45,510 bases of DNA from a virus (IMGVR_UViG_3300033552_000017:1-45510); one strand, 5' to 3'. Shown: positions 1 through 9,093, counted from the first letter of the stretch. Made by a program: numbers and translations. Notes: generated by a model not told the origin, from the sequence alone.

Positions 1-107
1 ATGCTTTCAAAATATTCACGTCTTTCTTTCTCGTGCTGCCATTGAGAAAAAACCAAGGCAAATGCACCAACGAAAAGGGCTACTAAGATATAGGGTACAA
101 ATCGCAT
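1..107 (-). CDS. 5' part of the spanin-like gene (duplicate of 44993..45487)
   Basis: The start codon at 105-107 and the first 35 or so codons of the membrane-anchored protein at 44993..45487 appear here because the contig overlaps itself. It is the same gene. Its value is positional: on the circle the gene lies directly downstream of the holin-like gene at 157..417, completing a lysis cassette. Confidence 0.85.
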   Translation of the reverse strand, partial: MRFVPYILVALFVGAFALVFSQWQHEKERREYFES

Positions 108-130
108 AAAAGCTAACAGAAGGTGGTTAA
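1..130. repeat. Terminal direct repeat, left copy (circular join)
   Basis: Bases 1-130 match 45381-45510 at 129 of 130 positions; bases 4-130 are an exact 127-nt match and base 3 is g against a. A 127-nt identity is the length expected from a de Bruijn assembler closing a circle, so I read this as a circular (or circularly permuted) genome of about 45,380 bp rather than true terminal repeats. The single difference is synonymous (AGC/AGT, Ser) in the gene that covers it. Confidence 0.9.
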
Positions 131-156
131 TATGTATAGATTACTTAATTTTCTTA

Positions 157-417
157 TCATTTACCGCACTCGTTAGGTTTGTGCAAATCTTCGGTATTTT
201 CCACGGTGAATTGAGCGATGGCAATAGATACAACCCCTGCAACTATCCCGTATTCTACAATCTTTCCAAGCCATGCAGGAAGTTCCTCACCGTATGCCAG
301 GGTAACGGCTGTACATAAAGCCGCAAATGATGCAGCAATTCTTTTAACCCGTTTGAAAAATGAAGGCGATTCAAGACACAGCCTTTTCCATAAAATACGC
401 AAGCTTAATTTTTTCAT
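157..417 (-). CDS. Holin-like small membrane protein
   Basis: 86 aa. The basic N-terminus (residues 1-27) is followed by two hydrophobic segments, about 28-42 (ASFAALCTAVTLAYG) and 51-70 (GKIVEYGIVAGVVSIAIAQF), and a short polar tail. Two helices and this size are usual for holins, which open the inner membrane for the endolysin. The start overlaps the end of the endolysin gene by 4 nt (ATGA), and the downstream gene on the circle is spanin-like. No sequence family was recognised, so the holin role rests on topology and neighbours. It ends in TGA. Confidence 0.65.
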   Translation of the reverse strand: MKKLSLRILWKRLCLESPSFFKRVKRIAASFAALCTAVTLAYGEELPAWLGKIVEYGIVAGVVSIAIAQFTVENTEDLHKPNECGK

Positions 418-923
418 AATAATAAGTAATTTGAATTAGCAAGGAACCTTTTTTTAGCTTGCAAATCCTGCAATTGAACGACTGAATAACCAAGCGTTTT
501 TTGGAAGTGCGGAGCGTCAACAAATTTCCAGTCGATTCCTGCTTCCCATCCGTAACGTTTAAATATTGCTACAACTTCCATCCAATCGGATTTCCCGTCC
601 TTATCAAAATCTACTTTAGTTTCCCAAGATGCCGTTTCAAATGTGCCGTTTTTATCAGTATCTTTTAAAAGAACTATGTCAATAGCTAGTCCGTAATTGT
701 GGTATGATTGGCCGCCTTTTGCATTAGTTACCTTTGGCCCCGTCTTCGTTCTCCCTTGGGCGTATAAAGCATCTTGTTCTGCAAACGTTCTAAGAGTATA
801 AGAGAATCGACAAATGGCGGAACCTGTTAATGCGTTGTAAATTTCTTTGTAAATTGAATGTACTTCATCCCTTAATTTTGGATGAAGCAATTCAATGCGC
901 TGTAATGTTATTTTGTCAATCAT
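414..923 (-). CDS. Endolysin, M15-family metallopeptidase
   Basis: 169 aa. The zinc signature SYHNYGLAID (residues 73-82) gives H75 and D82, and DAPHF supplies the third ligand, H139. This is the VanY/M15C pattern of peptidoglycan L,D- or D,D-peptidases. Two acidic loops, DTDKNG (about 88-93) and DFDKDGKSD (about 105-113), look like EF-hand calcium loops; the related T5 endolysin is calcium-dependent, so calcium activation is possible. There is no signal peptide, so export needs a holin. The start overlaps the upstream membrane gene by 8 nt. The role is firm; the exact bond cleaved is not. Confidence 0.92.
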   Translation of the reverse strand: MIDKITLQRIELLHPKLRDEVHSIYKEIYNALTGSAICRFSYTLRTFAEQDALYAQGRTKTGPKVTNAKGGQSYHNYGLAIDIVLLKDTDKNGTFETASWETKVDFDKDGKSDWMEVVAIFKRYGWEAGIDWKFVDAPHFQKTLGYSVVQLQDLQAKKRFLANSNYLLL

Positions 924-1125
924 GATCCTTATTTTTATCGCTTGTGATTACACTGTCCACTCTATTTGTAATTATGTACAACAGACTCCCTTGTTGGTTA
1001 AATCGCTCGTTAATGTGATGAAAAACAAACGCAAGTATGACTATAAGAAAAACTAATATCGTGCATAGAAACGTATCCCTAATTTCAGACCGTTCTTCTT
1101 CACTTGTATTTTCCTTCTTCTTCAC
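916..1125 (-). CDS. Small single-pass membrane protein
   Basis: 69 aa with a GTG start; no better ATG lies upstream. The first 17 residues are charged, followed by one strong transmembrane stretch (about 19-38, LCTILVFLIVILAFVFHH) and a polar tail. It sits just before the endolysin, so a role in lysis or its timing is plausible, but no family is recognised. Confidence 0.6.
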   Translation of the reverse strand: MKKKENTSEEERSEIRDTFLCTILVFLIVILAFVFHHINERFNQQGSLLYIITNRVDSVITSDKNKDHD

Positions 1126-1142
1126 TTGTCTTTTCGTTTGTT

Positions 1143-1550
1143 TTATTCGGCATTACCAACTACATCAGTATTATCTTTTTTGCTTTTTTCAGCCCAATTT
1201 TTAATGCGTTGTCCAAGTTTTTTAAACTTTACCTTTTCTATTAAAATATCTACTATGATTCTAAATAAAGAATCTTTATCGGCCAACAAACCTCTTAAAA
1301 TAAAGCTCCCAACAACTCCTATTATAAGCGTGATTAAAGCTACTATTATAGTATTACTTATGTTAGAATCGGAATTGGTTACTGACTCTATAATAGGGTT
1401 TGCCTTTGCGTTTGCACTCGTTATAGATTCCCCACTGATAACCCAAACGTAAATAATCGGTTGTAGTGCATGATAGCATACCGATATCACGGAGGTTAAT
1501 ATCCCACTTTTTAAATCTTTAATATCAAAATTGTGGAAATGGTGGTGCAT
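1143..1550 (-). CDS. Membrane protein of the lysis region
   Basis: 135 aa. The N-terminus is His-rich (MHHHFH). Hydrophobic segments lie near 19-40 and 66-88 (IIVALITLIIGVVGSFILRG), and the C-terminus is lysine-rich and cytoplasmic-looking. Its ATG shares one base with the stop of the upstream gene, so the two are probably translationally coupled. It could be an accessory holin or antiholin; that is inference from place and topology only. Confidence 0.6.
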   Translation of the reverse strand: MHHHFHNFDIKDLKSGILTSVISVCYHALQPIIYVWVISGESITSANAKANPIIESVTNSDSNISNTIIVALITLIIGVVGSFILRGLLADKDSLFRIIVDILIEKVKFKKLGQRIKNWAEKSKKDNTDVVGNAE

Positions 1551-1807
1551 TATACCAATTCAGATTTTTTAACTAGCACTAATTCTTTTGTGTCAAATTT
1601 TATATCCTTAACGAAATATTCAGAGGGCTTGTAATTTGAAAATTCTAACGTATTGATTAAATTGTCATTAAATTCCTTTAATGATTTTTGAGCCTGTAAT
1701 TGAAAATAGTTATTAACTACAATCAATTCGTTAAGCACCGCAAATGTTCCTTCTGAAAGTTGAATAGATATGTCTGTGTTTACTTCCTGTACTTCTATGT
1801 TTTCCAT
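1550..1807 (-). CDS. Hypothetical protein, first gene after the tail fibre
   Basis: 85 aa, soluble, mostly predicted helical (FQLQAQKSLKEFNDNLINTLEF). It ends KKSELV and couples to the next gene by a 1-nt overlap. A TATATTTG box lies 14 nt upstream of its ATG, so it may be the first gene of a separate lysis transcript. No family is recognised; a short tail or fibre-associated protein is possible. Confidence 0.6.
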   Translation of the reverse strand: MENIEVQEVNTDISIQLSEGTFAVLNELIVVNNYFQLQAQKSLKEFNDNLINTLEFSNYKPSEYFVKDIKFDTKELVLVKKSELV

Positions 1808-1821
1808 GATATTTTTTTTTA

Positions 1822-1829
1822 CAAATATA
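1822..1829 (-). promoter_or_regulatory. -7-type box (TATATTTG) before the lysis genes
   Basis: On the minus strand the 38-nt gap between the tail fibre and gene 1550..1807 contains TAATTATATTTG, matching the Bacteroidetes -7 consensus TAnnTTTG. No convincing TTTG is seen at the -33 position. The same 8-mer occurs just before the genes at 10210 and 25612 and at 17089-17096, so it may be a late-promoter element. Confidence 0.45.
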
Positions 1830-1846
1830 ATTAAATTATTGAATAA

Positions 1847-4813
1847 TTAAGGAACTAAAGTCCATCCAAACGCAACTACTCCAGTTACTGCTGTCAGCGT
1901 ATTAATATCGTACGAAGTAGTCGTTTTGTTTGATACGTAGAAACTTGCGGCACTTAACATATTTTCAGGTACTGGATTTACAACATACGTATTATTTGCT
2001 TGTGTTGGAATCGTAACCGTGAATGTAGATGTTGCTGTACCTGTTGCAGTAAAGTTTCCTTTTATTGCTTGACCTGTTAACTTTCTTCTTACTCCTTGTG
2101 AAGTAAAGAACAAATCAGTGCTATCATATTCAATAGCTCCGTCAACCAGAGCCGTTGTTAGTGCTCCGATAAATCCAAGCGTTGCAGATGTTCCTGTTGC
2201 GCTACTTGTTAACGTCATTCCATTTGTAACACACGAAGCAACTGCAAAAGTGCCATTGTACAAAGGGTTTGAATTTCCTATTAACTTAACATTTTGTCCA
2301 ACAGTATATGGAGCTTGTGGTTGTACTGCAAAGTTTATATTTATAACGGTTCCATTCCCTACTATACTTATAATTGCCTGTAAGGACAAGCTGAACCCAG
2401 GGGTGTTATGATCTCCAGGTTTTATTGTTGCATAAGCATTAGGCGTTAAGGTTCCTAAGCCTACCCTGTCAGAAAATATATGTTTAGTTGCGTCCTCTGT
2501 GGTCAGTGTCATTCCAGCCTTACCTGCTGCGCCACCCCTATCTGTTGAGTAAGACACAAATCCGTCCGCCTGTACGCCTGTAGGTGCTATGCCTGTGCGG
2601 ATTAATAAGTAGTTTGTACCCGGTGAAATAGGATTTGACCCTAAGCAAAGCAAACCTCTTCCATTCGTGGTATTGTTTGCGGAATTAGAAACCCAGCTCC
2701 CGTTTGGTGAGATGTAACTTATTTGAACCCCATTTATACTTACTTCTGCAAACCCGAAAGTGGGCGTGTTTAGACTATTTAACCTTAATGTAGTATTACC
2801 AGCATTAGGATTGTAGAAATCGTAAGTATACCCAGCGTTTGCGGCTTGATTGAAACCAAAGTTATGATATCCAGCCGTGGCCGTTCCTTTAATTTCCATT
2901 GCAGTTGACTGCGATATAGTGCCAGCGGTTGCAGGCGCTCTAACAACCTTCCATGTATCTAATCCATGCGACTGATGCACCCACCAAGCAGGTTTTGCTA
3001 CATCTTGGCAAGTTTGTAAGCCATTAAGTATAGTCCTGTTTGCCCCCAATATTAAGCCTTCCTGACCCCCGATAGTTTCAGCGTGGATGTAGTTATTGTC
3101 TCCAACAAAAAAACCTCTATATGTCGGACTGTCGTGTCGTGTAGGTGTTGTGAAATTGGTTGTGCCTATACAAATATTCCTTCCGTCATCTCTAAACGAA
3201 AATGATAAACCTTGGAATTTAGAAAACAGCGCAGTTGTAACAATTGACCCGACCCCTGCATGTCCGTTAAATTTCCAATGAATGCCATCTGAAGAGTAGC
3301 TAGTCGCAAGCGCAGTTCCTCCTTGTTTTAAGAAAGTAGAAATATCTATTACTTGGAATCCCCATACTGCACCTACCGTATTTATTATCCATGTATTATA
3401 CGTATCCAACAACGTGTTTACACTTGTAGTGGTTACTGGGGCTGCGGTTATGAATATGGGGATTGTTCCTATTATTCTACAGTAGGCAATAATTGAATTT
3501 ATGTTTGATTGATATGTAGCTAGAGGAACGACTGCAACGGCATCATTTGCACCTATTAATATAAGAACATATTTTGGCTTAAGCAACCCAAGCTCAGGAA
3601 GGCCTAAAACAAGGTCAGAAGATTTATTTCCAGAAGTAGAAAGTTTTACAATCCTTGATTTAATCCCCTTTTCAACATGTCCTATATAATCTAGCCCAGA
3701 TGTTCCTGCGTTAAACCCATCTGTAAGCGAATCCCCCATTGCACCCATTTCGGGTCTTTCAATTATGTTGGTTCCGTAAGTCCAATTGTCAATTGTATTA
3801 TTGCCTCCCAATTGAACAAATCCAAACCTTGGAATAGGCGCCGCTGTTGCAAAACCTGCGCCTGTCAAGTCCATTGCTGCGGTAACTGCTAACTGCGCAC
3901 TATTTGTAGTTACATTCCAAACGGTAAAGGTAAACGAGTTTTTGCTTCGCGTGATACGTGCGTGCAATACATCTGTAATAGATGTAAATGAAAGTACATT
4001 TGCTCCTGAGTTAATAGCGTTTGTTAATGTTGGGAAATTGTAATCTATATAAATTTTACCTGTCTGATCAATTTTAAACAAGCCGTCAGAAGTTCCAACA
4101 CCTGAAGATTTAATGATAAATCCTATCCCAGTACCAGTTGAGTCTAATGTAAAATCAAAATCAACAACCCATTCTTTAAATTGAGAATACCAGTCGTTTC
4201 TTAATACATAGTTCGCATACGTCCCATCCCCACCAGACAGGGCTAATTTATTACTAGCAATTCCAACTGTTGCCGAACCTATATTTGTATAAGAAGCCCC
4301 TAGTGAGGCTCTATTAAAATCATCGGAAATGATAGCTCCTATTTCTTTTCCTACTAATGTTGCCGGCAAGTCAGTATTTACTAAAGCCCTAAACGAAGGT
4401 AGGCCAGCAGCACCCGAAACAGGCCCAGCATAAATTAGATTAGCTGCTTGATTACCAAACTTAGCTTGGTATGCTGTATCGGATTGTAGTTTTGTATAGT
4501 AGAAAGCGTCATAATCTCCTGAGGTTGGAACTGCTGATGCTACTGTACGACCATTGAAGGACGTTAAGCCTCCACCGCCACCTGTACTAATTGCAATTAA
4601 GTTAACATCTGCAATACCGCCAGACCACCAATATTCAGTTGGCACGTTGGCGACCACAATTTTAATCTTCTTTCCTGGAAACCTTTTAGCTGTAATTATA
4701 GCAGCGTTTGCCTCCGCAACGGTTGCGTAAGGGCCTAAATCTGTTTCTAATTCAAATGGATTTAGAACCTGTACGCCTGCTTGTAATTGTTGGGATGGGG
4801 GAGTTTGTGCCAT
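1847..4813 (-). CDS. Long tail fibre / receptor-binding protein with SGNH hydrolase domain
   Basis: 988 aa, Gly/Thr/Ser/Asn-rich. Residues about 355-530 form an SGNH/GDSL esterase domain: GDSLTDG (nucleophile Ser near residue 362), IGAND (oxyanion Asn near 421) and SDGIHW (Asp/His near 508). The first 150 residues look like a tail-attachment region; the part before the hydrolase resembles a lectin-like beta sandwich; the last 450 residues are repetitive beta-rich fibre ending in VAFGWTLVP. SGNH domains on phage tails usually deacetylate host surface glycans, so this is a likely receptor-binding and polysaccharide-modifying protein. It is 4 nt from the upstream tail gene. Confidence 0.8.
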   Translation of the reverse strand: MAQTPPSQQLQAGVQVLNPFELETDLGPYATVAEANAAIITAKRFPGKKIKIVVANVPTEYWWSGGIADVNLIAISTGGGGGLTSFNGRTVASAVPTSGDYDAFYYTKLQSDTAYQAKFGNQAANLIYAGPVSGAAGLPSFRALVNTDLPATLVGKEIGAIISDDFNRASLGASYTNIGSATVGIASNKLALSGGDGTYANYVLRNDWYSQFKEWVVDFDFTLDSTGTGIGFIIKSSGVGTSDGLFKIDQTGKIYIDYNFPTLTNAINSGANVLSFTSITDVLHARITRSKNSFTFTVWNVTTNSAQLAVTAAMDLTGAGFATAAPIPRFGFVQLGGNNTIDNWTYGTNIIERPEMGAMGDSLTDGFNAGTSGLDYIGHVEKGIKSRIVKLSTSGNKSSDLVLGLPELGLLKPKYVLILIGANDAVAVVPLATYQSNINSIIAYCRIIGTIPIFITAAPVTTTSVNTLLDTYNTWIINTVGAVWGFQVIDISTFLKQGGTALATSYSSDGIHWKFNGHAGVGSIVTTALFSKFQGLSFSFRDDGRNICIGTTNFTTPTRHDSPTYRGFFVGDNNYIHAETIGGQEGLILGANRTILNGLQTCQDVAKPAWWVHQSHGLDTWKVVRAPATAGTISQSTAMEIKGTATAGYHNFGFNQAANAGYTYDFYNPNAGNTTLRLNSLNTPTFGFAEVSINGVQISYISPNGSWVSNSANNTTNGRGLLCLGSNPISPGTNYLLIRTGIAPTGVQADGFVSYSTDRGGAAGKAGMTLTTEDATKHIFSDRVGLGTLTPNAYATIKPGDHNTPGFSLSLQAIISIVGNGTVININFAVQPQAPYTVGQNVKLIGNSNPLYNGTFAVASCVTNGMTLTSSATGTSATLGFIGALTTALVDGAIEYDSTDLFFTSQGVRRKLTGQAIKGNFTATGTATSTFTVTIPTQANNTYVVNPVPENMLSAASFYVSNKTTTSYDINTLTAVTGVVAFGWTLVP

Positions 4814-4816
4814 ATA

Positions 4817-5812
4817 TTAAGATATTGATATGTTATGTCTATGTGAAAATGCGTATGCAGCTGCAATATTCGCTTCGTAATAAGGGTATAGCCTAGCTGT
4901 ACCACCTGCATCGGTTACACTTATGTTTCCTACGAATGTGTAAGTAACATTAGCATTAGAAGCATCTAAGTCTATTGCAGAAACTACTGAAGAACCTGGG
5001 GGAACTGCGATACCAAATTTAATGCCTGTGCCTGTGTTTAATTGGATTACACCTGACCCTAAATAGAAACTAGTTTGGGGTAACGCCCTTACTTGTGCCG
5101 AATTTGTAGGGGTTGATATTGTTGTGCCAAAGAAAATAATAAACCTACCAACTACATCAAAGTTATTAGAATCAAATGTTGTTCCGTTTCCTGTATTATT
5201 GCCTCTTAGCTTCCAACTTTGTGTTGTGCCGTTTGCATTTAATTGAAATGTATTTACAGTTAATGCTTGGGATCCATCATTAGGCGTGCCAGAAAGCAAA
5301 GTTGTCCCTGTGGTATTATCTATAATATCTACCGTCGGAATCGTTCCAGAGCCTGCATTTATAGCCCATATGAAAGTTTTAGATCCACTCATTGTGGTAC
5401 CTACCTCTACCGTATTGGATTGTCCAGAAACTCCAAAAGAAGAAAATGTTGGGCTTATATATTGCACCATTGCCTTTTCTAACAACTGTAAAGACGTAAG
5501 CCCAGTTGGATTGAAGCCTACTGGAATACCTCCGACAGCCGTATTTGAAGGTGTTGCCCCTGCGTATACTGCCCCTGCTGAATCTTGTACTTGCTTTACA
5601 GTAGCAAAGGCGTACGGATCGGTTGGGGTAATGGGTGATGAATAGCCTGCTTCGGCATCAACAACAAGTCCGCCATCAATCAAGTTTAAAAATGAATCAT
5701 ACTCATTTTTACGTAATGCATTATCTTTAACGGCTGTTATTTCACCGTTATTATTAGTTTTAATTATTTGATCTGTGAGTGTTTTTAGTTGGTTTACTGT
5801 CCGCTTTGGCAT
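4817..5812 (-). CDS. Tail or head fibre structural protein
   Basis: 331 aa. The N-terminal 70 residues are helical and polar; the remainder is beta-rich with Ig-like strands (VEVGTTMSGSKTFIWAINAG). The C-terminus ends in a His-containing motif, FSHRHNISIS. It lies directly upstream of the 988-aa fibre and overlaps the preceding connector gene by 19 nt. Likely a baseplate, fibre-attachment or accessory fibre protein; no exact family assigned. Confidence 0.6.
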   Translation of the reverse strand: MPKRTVNQLKTLTDQIIKTNNNGEITAVKDNALRKNEYDSFLNLIDGGLVVDAEAGYSSPITPTDPYAFATVKQVQDSAGAVYAGATPSNTAVGGIPVGFNPTGLTSLQLLEKAMVQYISPTFSSFGVSGQSNTVEVGTTMSGSKTFIWAINAGSGTIPTVDIIDNTTGTTLLSGTPNDGSQALTVNTFQLNANGTTQSWKLRGNNTGNGTTFDSNNFDVVGRFIIFFGTTISTPTNSAQVRALPQTSFYLGSGVIQLNTGTGIKFGIAVPPGSSVVSAIDLDASNANVTYTFVGNISVTDAGGTARLYPYYEANIAAAYAFSHRHNISIS

Positions 5813-6354
5813 AATGTTTTAAAACAAGAGTTTGCACCTGTTATACTTATTGTGTAATCGACATAAATAAATATGTAATCGAGTGGTATTACATCTAATC
5901 CAAATTCCTCGTTAAAGGCAATTGGCGTGCTTTGTTCTATTTCGCTTGGCTGGATTTGAACGGTATCGGCCCCTAATGAAATAGTTAATACTCGATTATT
6001 TAATGTATGAATAGCGTTTGCCAAGTCTTCACCTACGCGTTGAGAATCGTAAATAGTGTTATCAAATTCAGTTCTTTTTTTGCAAAAGACCAAACGCATA
6101 GGATAATCTTTTTGGCTGAAAGGCTCGCATGATACTTGTTGTTCTTCATCTAGTTCTTCGGTTGAAATCGCTCCCGTGATTCTATGATATATAAACGAAT
6201 CTTCAATATTTAAAGCCTTCCATTCACCTAAACAATATGTACTAGGTATTTCTTTTCCATCAATAGTATACTTTTCAACCAAGCCCTTAGACGCCGGCAC
6301 GTATGGCAATAATGCAATCTTTGAATCTAAATATGTAATTACTTCACTTAACAT
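5794..6354 (-). CDS. Probable tail-completion / tail-terminator protein
   Basis: 186 aa, no membrane segments. It sits third after the major capsid gene and after the 181-aa HK97-gp10-like candidate, the place where siphoviruses encode tail-terminator proteins. The length and mixed alpha/beta character fit a gpU-like fold. Cysteines at the C-terminus (NSCFKTLCQSG) are unusual for the class. The assignment is by gene order only. Confidence 0.5.
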   Translation of the reverse strand: MLSEVITYLDSKIALLPYVPASKGLVEKYTIDGKEIPSTYCLGEWKALNIEDSFIYHRITGAISTEELDEEQQVSCEPFSQKDYPMRLVFCKKRTEFDNTIYDSQRVGEDLANAIHTLNNRVLTISLGADTVQIQPSEIEQSTPIAFNEEFGLDVIPLDYIFIYVDYTISITGANSCFKTLCQSGQ

Positions 6355-6889
6355 TTAGGTACTTTATGGTTTGTTCAACTACTAGTTGAGCGTATACTTG
6401 TCTTTCGCTTTCAGATAATTTGAATATTTTTGTATCATATTTTTCCTCTGCACCTAATCGCTTATTATTATTATTTTCAGTAAGCGTAATAACTGCACTC
6501 CCATTTATTATTCTAGGCCCCTTAACAAAATCACTTTCAAGTATTCCAAATAACGACAGAATAACTTTACCAACTTTTCGGCCTACATTCTTGCGGTATG
6601 AGGTGTAAGAATCAAAGTATCCTGTTTTATGATTCGATCCATCGGCAAATTTAGCATTGCCTGTTTTGCCTTTTGTCGGAAACTTTTTAGGTGCATTTTT
6701 AGGATTAACATAAAGAGGCGTGTCCGTATCGTATTTACCTATTTCTTTACCATTTGAATCTAACCCGTTTTGAAATATCCTTTCTCCAACCTCTGAATTC
6801 ACCGTAATAGCTGCACTTATCACGGCCTTGTTTAAAGCCTCCTGTGTAAGCTGTCTGTTTAGCCGATTAAAGTATTCAGAGCCTTTCAT
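6344..6889 (-). CDS. Probable head-tail connector (HK97 gp10-like)
   Basis: 181 aa. The N-terminal helix (FNRLNRQLTQEALNKAVISA) followed by a basic, flexible middle region resembles HK97 gp10/Mu tail-joining proteins. It overlaps both neighbours (ATGA upstream, 11 nt downstream). The middle is Lys/Gly-rich (NPKNAPKKFPTKGKTG). Role inferred from gene order between capsid and tail-terminator candidates. Confidence 0.5.
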   Translation of the reverse strand: MKGSEYFNRLNRQLTQEALNKAVISAAITVNSEVGERIFQNGLDSNGKEIGKYDTDTPLYVNPKNAPKKFPTKGKTGNAKFADGSNHKTGYFDSYTSYRKNVGRKVGKVILSLFGILESDFVKGPRIINGSAVITLTENNNNKRLGAEEKYDTKIFKLSESERQVYAQLVVEQTIKYLNVK

Positions 6890-7926
6890 GGTGCTATTGC
6901 AACGTGCCGAATAGATGAATTACAAGTAAAGCAAACATCTTTAGGTATAATCATATTGGATAGAATCGCGTTCATTGAAGATTGAAATTCCGCTTCGTAC
7001 ATATCCTTTAATTCGGCATGATTATCTTTATATACTGTCATTGCTGCGTTTTGTCGCTTTGTGTATACAAATTCATCCATTAAAAGAACGCCTGTTTTAT
7101 AAAGAATTGGCATCGCTAATGAAGGAGCAATGGAACAAATAAAAGGTTCTATATCGCACTCTAAGGAGTAATTAAAACTAATACCTCCAGTAGATTGACC
7201 ACCTGTTAAATTCGATTCTATAACCTCTAATCCTGTACCTATTTCTTTATAACTTAAGTATGAATAGTTGTGATTAAACGTATCAGTACAACCCCCACAA
7301 TGGCCTTTATACAAGTCGGCTTGGTTGTGTGAAATGGTTGAATCCGTAGCAATAAATAAATTCAATATCTTAGAACTTGACTTGTAAACTTTATTTACGA
7401 TAACGTTTACAACCTGTCCAGATGTAGCCGATACAGGAATAGTATCTAATAATTGACCTGTAACTAAATCATAAATGTAAATATTTATAATCTTAGTTTC
7501 GTTTGCAAAAAATGAAATTGCAGTTAAATTAAAAGAAAAGTACGGATATTGTTTTAGCTTAAATTGAATGCCTTTTAATTTGCCTACTTCTGATGCAATA
7601 GTATTTTTTTCTTTATAAATTCCAATCGTTACATTCTCAATTACAGAACGGGATAAAAATTTTGTAGCACTATTTTTTACATGCTGAATAAGTAGGCTTG
7701 TTGCAAATTCTATTTTGTCCTTAATCATTCGTACGCCAGAAGCATATTCTACTGAAATTGCAGCATCAGCATCTTTAACGGTAAGCCCTGTTAAGTCATT
7801 TACGTATAAATTAGAAATAGGGATAGTAGTATCACATGTTCTTTTTATACCGATAATATTTTGAAAGCAACTCATTAGCTGAATGGTTGTATGTTGGTAG
7901 TCGTTGTTATAATCTTGGCTATACAT
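6886..7926 (-). CDS. Structural protein downstream of the capsid
   Basis: 346 aa, soluble. It contains a CGGC pair (residues about 212-215) and CFTC near the C-terminus (about 335-338), possibly metal-binding or disulfide. It is the first gene after the capsid terminator hairpin, so it is probably a head-tail adaptor or minor virion protein. No family recognised. Confidence 0.55.
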   Translation of the reverse strand: MYSQDYNNDYQHTTIQLMSCFQNIIGIKRTCDTTIPISNLYVNDLTGLTVKDADAAISVEYASGVRMIKDKIEFATSLLIQHVKNSATKFLSRSVIENVTIGIYKEKNTIASEVGKLKGIQFKLKQYPYFSFNLTAISFFANETKIINIYIYDLVTGQLLDTIPVSATSGQVVNVIVNKVYKSSSKILNLFIATDSTISHNQADLYKGHCGGCTDTFNHNYSYLSYKEIGTGLEVIESNLTGGQSTGGISFNYSLECDIEPFICSIAPSLAMPILYKTGVLLMDEFVYTKRQNAAMTVYKDNHAELKDMYEAEFQSSMNAILSNMIIPKDVCFTCNSSIRHVAIAP

Positions 7927-7933
7927 AATAATA

Positions 7934-7963
7934 AATAAGCCCCCACAAATGCAGGGGCTTATT
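7934..7963 (-). terminator. Hairpin after the major capsid gene
   Basis: A 10-bp perfect stem (AATAAGCCCC / GGGGCTTATT) with a 10-nt loop lies 5 nt past the capsid TAG stop. On the minus strand it is followed by TATTATTATG, which includes the next start codon. It can act as a partial intrinsic terminator that lowers expression of downstream genes relative to capsid. Confidence 0.7.
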
Positions 7964-7967
7964 ATAT

Positions 7968-9032
7968 CTAAGCAGGATTAGTAATTTTGAATGCGTTAAC
8001 ACCAGTAACACCGTCGTAACGATCACCAGAGTAATACATATCAGTTGGAACACCAACCGCTTTGAATGCCAATGACATTCTAAAGTGCCAGTATCCACAA
8101 TCAAATTTAGCTTGGAAATCAAACGGAATGCCTGTTGCAGGGTCAGTAATTACCGTTTGGATAAATGTTGGTTGGTCAAATTCATTGCCATAACCTTCAA
8201 ATCCATTATAAGTAAGAACCTGTACCGCGCCTGGATCAAGTGTTATGAAATCAGCCGTTGCACCTAATGCCAAAGGAACGTTTGATTCTGGAATAAATGA
8301 ACCTGCAAGACCTACAGATTGAGCAAGCAAACCAACGTTTGTACCGTTATCGGCACAGCACTGAGCTTGTAACTTTTTGTAAGATTTGTAAATTTCAGTA
8401 TATCCAAAAACAAAAGGAGAAGCGCAATAACCTGCGTTCATTGTTGCAAAGTCAATTTCAGTAATGAAATCATCTGACAAGCCACCACCAATAGCAGAAG
8501 GTCTACGGGTTGCAACTGTTTTAACGTTTGCCGCAACACCTGTTTCACCTAATCCGAAAGCACCTTTTAAAAGTACTGTTTGGGCTGCTAATCTCACATC
8601 CATTTTACGAATTAACGCACCAATCATATTCAATTGCATATCCTGGATATACTCTTGATTGTTTTGACAGTGTGTGATTAAGTCGTTTTGGCGAATCTTT
8701 CTTTCAATCTCAACACCAACATTAGTATCAAGTGAATAAGACGTTGTGCGCTCACCGTGTGGTGTTGTAGATACGCAAGACTCACGATTGATAGACGTTG
8801 CTACGTCATCAGCTTTTATTCGTGGAGTGTAAACCAATCCAACCGTACGAATCTTACCATCGCCGGGAGCGATGACCCTATTTAATACGTTGTTTGTGTT
8901 GATTGGAGAAAAAAGAAACTGAGTTAAACCCGTTTCATGAACAGCCATTGTAGTCGCTTTATTGCAACCGAAATAACCGTTTAAGCGATCCTGTAAGTCA
9001 GGGCATGCGATTAAATTACCTAAATAAGACAT
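7968..9032 (-). CDS. Major capsid protein
   Basis: 354 aa. It follows a coiled-coil scaffold-type gene and is flanked by hairpins, as expected for the most expressed virion gene. The sequence has the alternating helix/strand make-up of an HK97-fold capsid, with a long central helix region (IQDMQLNMIGALIRKMDVRL, about 132-151) and a domain rich in Gly/Ala afterwards. It ends in TAG, then ATA TAA two codons on. Assigned by order (portal, MuF, scaffold, capsid) and composition, not by a diagnostic motif. Confidence 0.75.
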   Translation of the reverse strand: MSYLGNLIACPDLQDRLNGYFGCNKATTMAVHETGLTQFLFSPINTNNVLNRVIAPGDGKIRTVGLVYTPRIKADDVATSINRESCVSTTPHGERTTSYSLDTNVGVEIERKIRQNDLITHCQNNQEYIQDMQLNMIGALIRKMDVRLAAQTVLLKGAFGLGETGVAANVKTVATRRPSAIGGGLSDDFITEIDFATMNAGYCASPFVFGYTEIYKSYKKLQAQCCADNGTNVGLLAQSVGLAGSFIPESNVPLALGATADFITLDPGAVQVLTYNGFEGYGNEFDQPTFIQTVITDPATGIPFDFQAKFDCGYWHFRMSLAFKAVGVPTDMYYSGDRYDGVTGVNAFKITNPA

Positions 9033-9093
9033 AGTTGTCGTGTTTAATTTTGAAATTAAATTCCTCTTTTATTAAGCTGTGGATTTTGCTTTT

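Noticed and set aside
1126-1452. Plus-strand ORF of 108 aa
   Set aside because: Fully antisense to a minus-strand gene with tight neighbour overlaps; hydrophobic low-complexity shadow. The same applies to other plus-strand ORFs in the late region.
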